Shown: positions 57,664-64,000 of the stretch, one piece after another | How the letters are laid out: each line of letters starts with the position of its first letter | How positions within the stretch are numbered: the first letter of the stretch is position 1 | Assembly (NCBI GenBank): GCA_964464815.1 | Contig: CAYXHF010000005.1 | Span: forward strand, 33,587-97,586 | Length of the DNA: 64,000 nucleotides | Origin: UBA11524 sp964464815 | GTDB lineage: Bacteria; Bacillota; Clostridia; Christensenellales; Aristaeellaceae | Reading direction: 5' to 3' | Notes under the pieces: model-generated | Seen by the model: the letters and a program-made list of their open reading frames with translations, nothing else | The model's database searches: none | What the model was told of the DNA's origin: nothing | Made by a program: the position numbers and the translations under genes

Positions 57664-58536
57664 TCAGGACTTCATCCATGGGCGATTGATGTTCGCCGCC
57701 GGGTCAAGCTGCTTGACGTCCTTAGGCGGCACGCCGAATGTCTTTTTGAACACGCGGCTGAAATAATACGGGTCGCAAAAGCCGTACATGTCCGCCACCT
57801 GCTTGACCGTGTACGGCCCGCCGGACAGGGAATCATACGCCATTTGCAACTTGGTGTCCATCTGGTATTGCTGGAAGCTGCGCCCTGTCACCTTGCGGAA
57901 GCGCGCCGAGAACGTGCGCACCTGCATGCCGGACATTTCCGCGGCCTCCTCCAGGGTGAAGAAGCGCCCCATCTGCGCACGCATGGCTTGCAGCAGCCCC
58001 GCAAACCATAGCTCCTGCTCCTTGCCAGCGGGCATTTTCCGCGCGTAATACGACAGCTCCGCCAGCAGCAACGACGTCAGCATCCGCAGCTTTCGTTCCC
58101 GGTCATCCCGGCGTGACCAGAAAACCTCGATGATGTCGCGGAAGAGTGCCTCCACCGTTCCCTGCGTACCGCAATGCACCACCGTGGGAATGCACACGCT
58201 GTCCCCGGAGGCATAGGAGGCCGCCTCCGCAAAGGACAGCTCCACGTTCAGGCGGTCGTCCGCTTGACGGCCAAAGTGGATGAACATATTCATGCTGTTG
58301 GCCGCACAGGGCGATGGCGCATAGTGGTGACTGCCCGCACGTAGCAGAATCACGTCGCCAGCCGTCACGCGGTAGGCCGTTTCGTCCTGCACTATCGTCC
58401 ATTCCCCTGCGTAGACGTACATCAGGTCATGATCCAGCATCGTCCTGTCCGGGTGCATCTCCGGATTGGGGTATACGTTCGTGCCGCACAGCGTCACCTC
58501 GTGCTGCTGCCTGATGGAGAAAATCTCGTATCGCAT
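57664..58536 (-). CDS. AraC-family transcriptional regulator
   Basis: This 290-residue protein has an N-terminal cupin ligand domain (about 10–150; AYRVTAGDVILLRAGSHHYA). The C-terminal AraC double helix-turn-helix follows (about 190–285; TLEEAAEMSGMQVRTFSARF, VKQVADMYGFCDPYYFSRVF). Such regulators usually activate sugar genes; the divergent neighbour is a GH31 glycosidase, its likely target. ATG 58536 follows GGAGAGGA. The 456-bp gap to the GH31 gene is long and otherwise empty apart from the GH31 promoter. Confidence 0.9.
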   Translation of the reverse strand: MRYEIFSIRQQHEVTLCGTNVYPNPEMHPDRTMLDHDLMYVYAGEWTIVQDETAYRVTAGDVILLRAGSHHYAPSPCAANSMNMFIHFGRQADDRLNVELSFAEAASYASGDSVCIPTVVHCGTQGTVEALFRDIIEVFWSRRDDRERKLRMLTSLLLAELSYYARKMPAGKEQELWFAGLLQAMRAQMGRFFTLEEAAEMSGMQVRTFSARFRKVTGRSFQQYQMDTKLQMAYDSLSGGPYTVKQVADMYGFCDPYYFSRVFKKTFGVPPKDVKQLDPAANINRPWMKS

Positions 58537-58903
58537 GATGCATTCCTCTCCTGTTTGCCCGAAGACACAGGCTTTCCTGTCTTTTTCTGCGCCAATTATA
58601 TCGCATTGCTGACAAAAAAGCAAGCGCCTTGCCTATTTCGCGCAATGGCAAAAGGAATGCATGCCACCAGTTGCCGGATTTTGCATGCCTTTTCCCATTT
58701 CTTCATGCTTCCATGTCCTTTTATACGCTTCTTGCTGTGCAAGCGGACAGAAAACACAAATGCATCACAGCCTGTCTATCTGCCGGTTTCCGCACGTCCT
58801 GCGGCGCGAAAACGGTTTTTCCGGCCTTCTGACAGCCCTTGCTGGCGTGTTGGCATCAAACGCGCGTCCCATGCTGAATCGTCCATGCTCTTTCGCTATT
58901 ATC

Positions 58904-58932
58904 CATTGTTTTTTACGCCCGGCAGACTTACA
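58904..58932 (+). promoter_or_regulatory. promoter of the GH31 gene
   Basis: TTGTTT (58904–58909), 17 bp, TACAAT (58927–58932), 61 bp before the start codon. Confidence 0.65.
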
Positions 58933-58992
58933 ATAAAAGCATCAGAATTCCCCTCGTTATCCTACAATTTCATGCAAAAGGAGTGCTGGCAT

Positions 58993-60960
58993 ATGAATTT
59001 CTTTGAGCAAAATGGGCAGCAGGTCATTTTCCGCAATCACGGCGAAACAGTTGTCGTTGAGCCTTGGGGCGACGACAGTGCCCGTGTGCGTGCGGTGCTG
59101 ATGGGCGATGTGCGGGACGACCGCTTTGCCCTGCTTGACCCCACGCCCGCAAACGATGTGGAAATCACCATGGAGGATGAACGGGCCATCCTGCGCGTTG
59201 GCCGCCTGACCGTGCGCATGGACGTGGACGGCTGGAAGCGCCGTGTGCGCCTGACCTTCCTGAACCAGAAGGGCGAGGTGCTGCTGCGCGAAACAGAGGG
59301 TGCAAATGCGCTGGTGCTGCAATCGCGCAAGTTTGAACCCATCATCGGCGGTGACCATGCGCTGACAGCCACCTTCGACGGCTTTGATGGCGAGCATATC
59401 TACGGCATGGGCCAGTATCAGGAGGAATACGTCGATTGGAAGGGCTGCACGCTGGAGCTGGCGCACCGCAATTCGCAATCGAGCGTGCCCTTCATCATGT
59501 CATCGCGCGGCTATGGCTTCCTGTGGCACAATCCGTCCATCGGCTGGGCCAGCTTCGGGCGCAACCGCACGTCCTGGCATGCCGATTCCACCAAGCAGCT
59601 GGACTACTGGGTCACCTGTGGCGACAAGCCTGCTGACATCAGCCTGCATTATGCCCGCGCCACCGGCTTTGTGCCGATGATGCCGGAATACGGCCTGGGC
59701 TTCTGGCAATGCAAGCTTCGCTACTGGAATCAGGAGCAGCTGCTGAATGTGGCGCGGGAATACAAGCGCCGCGGCCTGCCCATTGACGTGATTGTGTGCG
59801 ACTTCTTCCACTGGCCGCACATGGGCGATTTCCGCTTTGACGAGGAGTTCTTCCCTGACCCGGCGGCCATGGTCAAGGAGCTGAAGGACATGGGCATTGA
59901 GCTGATGGTCAGCGTGTGGCCGCAGATTTCCCTCTACAGTGAAAATTACAACGAAATGCTGCAAAAGGGTCTGCTTGTCCGCGCCGAGTATGGCGAACAG
60001 GTCGGCATGCGCTTTGTGGAAGACAGCATGTTCTTTGATGCCACGAATCCGCGTGCGCGCAAGTATGTGTGGGAGAAGTGCAAGAAGAACTACTATGACC
60101 ACGGCATCCGCGTTTTCTGGCTGGACGAGGCCGAGCCGGAGTACGGCACGTATGACTTCAAGCAATACCGCTATCACATCGGTTCCAGCCAGCAGGTCGG
60201 CAATATTTATCCGCAGATGTATTCCCGTGTATTCTACGACGGCATGCGCGAAGCCGGACAGGAAAACCCGGTCAATTTGGTGCGCTGCGCCTGGGCTGGC
60301 TCACAGCGGTATGGTGCGCTGGTCTGGTCGGGCGACATCATGAGCGACTGGACGTATTTCCGCCGTCAGGTCTGTGCAGGTCTGAGCATGGGTGCGGCCG
60401 GTATTCCGTGGTGGACGACGGACATTGGCGGCTTCCACGCTGGCGACCCGCAAAACGAGGGCTTCCGCGAATTGCTCATCCGCTGGTTCCAGTGGGGCTG
60501 CTACTGCCCGGTGATGCGCCTGCATGGCGACCGCCAGCACGGCGAGGCAGTCACGCGCAAGGATGGCAGCCCTGCGCTTGGCTCGGGCGGCGACAACGAG
60601 GTGTGGAGCTTCGGTGAGGAAGCCTATCCGATTCTGGTCAAATACCTGAACCGCCGCGAGGAAATGCGCGACTACGTGCGTGGTCTGATGCAGCAGGCAC
60701 ACGAGGCCGGCACGCCGCTGCTGCGCGGGATGTACTACGAATTCCCCGAGGATGAAGCCTGCGCCACGTTGCAGGATCAGTACATGTTCGGCGGACAGTA
60801 TCTGGTCGCGCCGGTCATGGAGATGGGCGCACGTCAGCGCAGCGTCTACTTCCCAGCCGGTCAGTGGCGCAATGTCGATACGGGCGAGGTTGTTTCCGGC
60901 CCGCACCGCATGGACGTGCCCGCACCGCTGGATGTCATTCCGGTCTTTGAGCGGCTGTAA
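58993..60960 (+). CDS. glycoside hydrolase family 31 (alpha-xylosidase/alpha-glucosidase-like)
   Basis: This 655-residue enzyme has an N-terminal galactose-mutarotase-like domain (about 1–190) and a TIM barrel (about 200–560). The catalytic nucleophile is Asp378 in VFWLDEAEPEYG, and the acid/base is Asp448 in AWAGSQRYGALVWSGD. The C-terminal domains are beta-rich. The pattern fits GH31 alpha-xylosidases and related exo-enzymes that release terminal alpha-linked sugars. No signal peptide is present, so it acts on imported oligosaccharides. AAAGGAG precedes ATG 58993. It diverges from an AraC regulator. Confidence 0.92.
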   Translation: MNFFEQNGQQVIFRNHGETVVVEPWGDDSARVRAVLMGDVRDDRFALLDPTPANDVEITMEDERAILRVGRLTVRMDVDGWKRRVRLTFLNQKGEVLLRETEGANALVLQSRKFEPIIGGDHALTATFDGFDGEHIYGMGQYQEEYVDWKGCTLELAHRNSQSSVPFIMSSRGYGFLWHNPSIGWASFGRNRTSWHADSTKQLDYWVTCGDKPADISLHYARATGFVPMMPEYGLGFWQCKLRYWNQEQLLNVAREYKRRGLPIDVIVCDFFHWPHMGDFRFDEEFFPDPAAMVKELKDMGIELMVSVWPQISLYSENYNEMLQKGLLVRAEYGEQVGMRFVEDSMFFDATNPRARKYVWEKCKKNYYDHGIRVFWLDEAEPEYGTYDFKQYRYHIGSSQQVGNIYPQMYSRVFYDGMREAGQENPVNLVRCAWAGSQRYGALVWSGDIMSDWTYFRRQVCAGLSMGAAGIPWWTTDIGGFHAGDPQNEGFRELLIRWFQWGCYCPVMRLHGDRQHGEAVTRKDGSPALGSGGDNEVWSFGEEAYPILVKYLNRREEMRDYVRGLMQQAHEAGTPLLRGMYYEFPEDEACATLQDQYMFGGQYLVAPVMEMGARQRSVYFPAGQWRNVDTGEVVSGPHRMDVPAPLDVIPVFERL

Positions 60961-61048
60961 TGCCGTCGCCAATGTTCTTCCGGCCTCCTTAATTAGGGAA
61001 TCTCTGAATCATTCGGCCGCTTCCTTAGCAAATTCTAATCTGTTTCCC

Positions 61049-61078
61049 TTGCGATTCACAGACAAAATCGGGTATACT
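61049..61078 (+). promoter_or_regulatory. promoter of the 144-residue acidic protein gene
   Basis: TTGCGA (61049–61054), 18 bp, TATACT (61073–61078), 35 bp before the start codon. Confidence 0.65.
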
Positions 61079-61112
61079 GAGGATGTCAGGTGGAACGAAA
61101 GGAGTGACGAAC

Positions 61113-61547
61113 ATGCCTGATTTGGAGAAAATCGTGAAGGATGTTATGTACGGTGGTATCGGCGCGGCAGCGTCTTTGGTGGAAAAGGGCGGCGATTTGG
61201 CCCGTGTGCTGGTGGAAAAGGGACAGGAAACCGTCCGCAACAACCAGCCGGCGGCCGATGACATCAAGCGCCGCTTGCAGGAATTCTGCGAGGGCTTGCT
61301 CAACCGCGGCGAGCTGGACATCAGCAAGCTGACGCCCGATCAGCGCGCTGAGCTGCGCCATCAGCTGGAAGAAATGGATTATCAGGACACACAGGCAGCA
61401 AATACTCCTGCCGAAACGGATGATACAGACGATACGGCTGATGCGGACACTTGCATCGACGAGGACGATGCGGTGGACACGCCCGACGCGCCCACGGACG
61501 ACAACGTACCCGTTGGTGGCGAGCCGGAATATCACGCCGCTGAATAA
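61113..61547 (+). CDS. phasin-like helical protein with acidic tail
   Basis: This 144-residue protein has an amphipathic helical N-terminal half (about 1–90; VMYGGIGAAASLVEKGGDLA, VLVEKGQETVRNNQ, KRRLQEFCEGLL) resembling phasin-like or YtxH-like coiled-coil proteins. The disordered tail is very rich in Asp, Thr and Glu (about 95–144). ATG 61113 follows AAAGGAG. It has its own promoter and terminator, directly upstream of alaS. The function is unknown. Confidence 0.65.
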   Translation: MPDLEKIVKDVMYGGIGAAASLVEKGGDLARVLVEKGQETVRNNQPAADDIKRRLQEFCEGLLNRGELDISKLTPDQRAELRHQLEEMDYQDTQAANTPAETDDTDDTADADTCIDEDDAVDTPDAPTDDNVPVGGEPEYHAAE

Positions 61548-61559
61548 ACAATGCACCGA

Positions 61560-61604
61560 CAAAGGATGCCTTGCCACGCCTTGTGGCATCGCATCCTTTT
61601 TTGT
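61560..61604 (+). terminator. terminator before alaS
   Basis: AAAGGATGC pairs with GCATCCTTT, with additional inner pairing, then a T run. Confidence 0.8.
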
Positions 61605-61650
61605 CGCACCACTTTGCCGCCGCGCGGCACAGGCTTGTCTGCAAAAACCC

Positions 61651-61679
61651 TTGCAAATCACCGCATAGAATGGTATAAT
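61651..61679 (+). promoter_or_regulatory. promoter of alaS
   Basis: TTGCAA (61651–61656), 17 bp, TATAAT (61674–61679), 62 bp before the start codon. No T-box is present in the short leader. Confidence 0.82.
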
Positions 61680-61741
61680 GAACGATGCAACTGAACCAAT
61701 TTCAATGATAATTGGCACGATACTGAAGGGAGCAGACCTTT

Positions 61742-63538
61742 ATGAAGCAGATTACCTCCGCGCAGCTGCGTGAAATGTTCCAGCAGTTCATGGAAGACAA
61801 GGGACATCACCGCATTCCCTCTGCGTCCGTTATTCCGGAAAATGACCCGACGGTGCTTTTCACCACCGCTGGCATGCATCCGCTCGTTCCCTACCTGATG
61901 GGCACGAAGCACCCGGCTGGCACGCGCCTGACCGACGTGCAGAAGTGCATCCGCACGGGCGATATTGACGATGTGGGCGACCCGAGCCACCTGACCTTCT
62001 TTGAAATGCTGGGCAACTGGTCCCTGGGCGATTATTTCAAGACGGAAATGATTCCGTGGAGCTGGGAGTTCCTGACGAGCGAGAAGTATCTGGGCATTGA
62101 CCCGGACAAGCTGGCCTTCACCGTCTTTGAGGGTGACGAGGACTGCCCGCGCGACGAAGAGGCCGCCAATCTCTGGCGCAGCTGCGGCGTGAAGGATGAC
62201 CACCTGTTCTACCTGCCCAAGGAGCACAACTGGTGGGGTCCCGCTGGCATCACCGGCCCGTGCGGCCCGGACACGGAGATGTTCATCATCACCAAGAAGC
62301 CCTGCGGCCCGAACTGCTCTCCTGCCTGCCACTGCGGCGCGTATCTGGAAATCTGGAATGACGTGTTCATGCAGTACAACAAGCAGAAGGACGGCACGTT
62401 CATCCCGCTGACGCAGAAGAACGTGGATACCGGCATGGGTCTGGAGCGCACCATCTGCGTGCTGACCGGCAAGAAGACCGTCTACGAGACGGATGCCTTC
62501 ACCGGCATTCTGGCCAAGATCACCGAGCTGTCCGGCAAGGAATACGACGCGGATGAGGAAACCACCAAGGCGTTCCGCATCATCGCCGACCATATGCGCA
62601 CCTCCACCTTCATCCTGGGCGATGACCGTGGTGTGTCGCCCTCCAACACCGACCAGGGCTACATCCTCCGCCGCCTGATTCGCCGTGCCGTGCGTTATGG
62701 CATGCAGCTGGGTCTGCCGGATGGCTTCACCTGCGAAATCGCCAAGGTTATCATCCAGCAGTATCAGGCTGTGTATCCTGAGCTGGAGCGCAATGCGAAT
62801 TTCGTCATTGACCAGCTCAAGCTGGAGGAAAACCGCTTCGCCCGCACCCTCAAGCAGGGCAACAAGGAATTCGACAAGGTGGCTGCCCGCGCTGTGGACG
62901 GCAAGATTGACGGCGAGACGGCGTTCCACCTCTACGACACCTTCGGCTTCCCGATTGAAATGACTGTCGAGCTGGCCAAGGAGCGCAACCTGACCGTGGA
63001 CACCGCTGGCTTTGAGGAGTCCTTCCGCAAGCATCAGGAGCTGAGCCATCAGGGCGCCGAGCAGAAGTTCAAGGGCGGTCTGGCCGACGCGAGCGTGGAG
63101 ACGGCACGTCTGCACACCGCGACCCATCTGCTGCACGCGGCCCTGCGCAAGGTGCTGGGTGACGAAGTGGCCCAGAAGGGTTCCAACATCACCGCCGAGC
63201 GTCTGCGCTTTGACTTCTCCTTTGGCCGCAAGATGACCAAGGAAGAGCTGGCACAGGTGCAGGCGCTGGTCAACGAGGCGATTCAGGCCAAGGTGCCGGT
63301 CGTCTGCGAAGAAATGACCGTGCCGGAAGCGAAGGAAAAGGGCGCTATCGGCCTGTTCGAGTCCAAGTACGGCGAGAAGGTTCGCACCTACAAGATGGGC
63401 GAATTCTCCTTTGAAATCTGCGGTGGCCCGCATGCCGAAAACACCGGCGACCTGGGCGCGTTCAAGATTCAGAAGGAAGAAAGCTCCTCCGCTGGCGTGC
63501 GCCGCATCAAGGCTGTCCTGATTCCGGAGAACAACTAA
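61742..63538 (+). CDS. alaS: alanyl-tRNA synthetase, short form lacking C-Ala
   Basis: This 598-residue class II synthetase has the catalytic core (about 1–240; FFEMLGNWSLGDYFK, GPCGPDTEMF, GMGLERT), the tRNA-recognition helices, and an editing domain. The editing site has HTATH near 457 and CGGPH near 559. It ends right after the editing domain (RRIKAVLIPENN). Typical bacterial AlaRS is about 870 residues, with a C-terminal oligomerisation/C-Ala domain that is missing here. The stop is followed by a strong terminator, so this is not an obvious frameshift. Confidence 0.92.
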   Translation: MKQITSAQLREMFQQFMEDKGHHRIPSASVIPENDPTVLFTTAGMHPLVPYLMGTKHPAGTRLTDVQKCIRTGDIDDVGDPSHLTFFEMLGNWSLGDYFKTEMIPWSWEFLTSEKYLGIDPDKLAFTVFEGDEDCPRDEEAANLWRSCGVKDDHLFYLPKEHNWWGPAGITGPCGPDTEMFIITKKPCGPNCSPACHCGAYLEIWNDVFMQYNKQKDGTFIPLTQKNVDTGMGLERTICVLTGKKTVYETDAFTGILAKITELSGKEYDADEETTKAFRIIADHMRTSTFILGDDRGVSPSNTDQGYILRRLIRRAVRYGMQLGLPDGFTCEIAKVIIQQYQAVYPELERNANFVIDQLKLEENRFARTLKQGNKEFDKVAARAVDGKIDGETAFHLYDTFGFPIEMTVELAKERNLTVDTAGFEESFRKHQELSHQGAEQKFKGGLADASVETARLHTATHLLHAALRKVLGDEVAQKGSNITAERLRFDFSFGRKMTKEELAQVQALVNEAIQAKVPVVCEEMTVPEAKEKGAIGLFESKYGEKVRTYKMGEFSFEICGGPHAENTGDLGAFKIQKEESSSAGVRRIKAVLIPENN

Positions 63539-63567
63539 TTTCTTTGGACTTTTTTTCACGAACGTCA

Positions 63568-63611
63568 AACCCGGCTTGTTGCAAAGTATTTTTGCAGCAA
63601 GCCGGGTTTTT
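63568..63611 (+). terminator. terminator after alaS
   Basis: AACCCGGCTTGTTGCAAA (63568–63585) pairs with TTTGCAGCAAGCCGGGTT (one mismatch) and runs into T. Confidence 0.9.
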
Positions 63612-63615
63612 GATT

Positions 63616-64000
63616 GAAGTAGGCCCTCTCAGTCGGCCAAAGGCCGACAGCTCTCCCAGAAGGAGAGCCAAGTGGGGTGTCCTGATGCCGACAAATATTC
63701 ACTTTACAAGACGTTCCTGTTTCGGCAACACGCACCAGTAACAATCCAAAACGCCTCGGGGTTGAAAGTCTTGCATGGCCAGCACCCTTGGCTCCCCCTC
63801 TGGGAGAGCTGTCACCGTAGGTGACTGAGAGGGCCGCGCAGCAAGACAAGTCAATATGGAAATGTTCGCTTGTAATATGATGCGTGTCTTTCTTCGTGGA
63901 GGTAGCATGGAGCGCGAAGTAAGCCCTCTCAGTCGGCCAGAGGCCGACAGCTCTCCCAGAGGGAGAGCCAAGGGGTGGTCTTGCTCCAACAAGTCTTCGT
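63616..64000 (+). repeat. tandem ~300-bp palindromic repeats (cluster 2, cut by window end)
   Basis: One full 300-bp copy (63616–63915) and the start of a second (63916–64000) carry the same arms as cluster 1: GGCCCTCTCAGTCGGCC…AGCTCTCCCAGA and the inverted GGGAGAGCTGTCACC…GACTGAGAGGGCC. They differ from cluster 1 at many positions, so the two clusters are older relatives, while the copies within cluster 1 are recent duplicates. They begin directly after the alaS terminator. Confidence 0.82.

Noticed and set aside
61658..63568. Long minus-strand open frame opposite alaS
   Set aside because: Antisense shadow of a clear synthetase gene; no motif or ribosome site.

Overview
The window reads as chromosomal DNA of a GC-rich member of the Bacillota (Clostridia), most likely an uncultured gut lineage. 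The grounds are a T-box in front of leuS, strong AGGAGG ribosome sites, TTG starts, sigma-A type promoters, the rsmG–noc-like gene order, an IscR-like Rrf2 regulator, comEC–holA, and anaerobe-style enzymes (Fe-dependent alcohol dehydrogenases, a Tat-exported flavin reductase). The assignment below class level is a guess.

Layout. 1–8.7 kb: lactaldehyde reductase (fucO); an AlbA_2/ATPase-fold regulator (A) with its own operator array; a Tat-exported FMN/FAD reductase divergent from a MerR regulator, followed by tatB/A/C; then a lower-GC two-gene insert behind a promoter whose spacer holds ten consecutive G. 8.8–13.1 kb: tRNA-Trp, an MBL hydrolase, comEC and holA. 13.2–17.3 kb: a MacAB-like ABC exporter with two adaptor proteins. 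17.4–23.2 kb: serC–serA, an Fe-ADH, two DUF218 proteins, rsmG. 23.3–31.2 kb: a Noc/ParB-like protein, a methyltransferase-like protein, a membrane XRE regulator, Rrf2, tcdA, comF with an upstream 23-codon response-regulator-like ORF, and two glycosyltransferases. 31.2–38.5 kb: two drug-efflux loci (heterodimeric ABC exporter; MefA-like MFS), each preceded by a short leader ORF, separated by a MITE-like element and the second AlbA_2 regulator (B). 38.5–49.2 kb: a NuoE-like ferredoxin, deoD, gdhA, an ATC-hydrolase-like protein, a hybrid sensor kinase, an Fe-ADH-like/ALDH fusion, a GrpE-like protein and a secreted protein. 49.3–52.4 kb: a DUF3990/DUF3791 cassette, small PRC-barrel and YtxH-like proteins, an AI-2E-family transporter. 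52.5–64 kb: two clusters of tandem ~300-bp palindromic repeats flank leuS (T-box), a MATE pump, AraC–GH31, an acidic small protein and a short alaS.

How the genes work together. The Tat translocase sits beside a twin-arginine flavoprotein, whose promoter has the 19-bp spacer expected of MerR activation. The ABC and MFS exporters both look translation-sensing, one through a leader ORF followed by an intrinsic terminator, the other through a leader ORF overlapping an anti-Shine-Dalgarno sequence. The two AlbA_2 regulators each face a different, helically phased palindrome array next to their own promoter, which suggests autoregulation with separate specificities. The strongest candidates for new biology are these leader/attenuator loci, the paired operator arrays, the poly-G promoter, and the reversed ADH–ALDH fusion with a metal site that appears lost.
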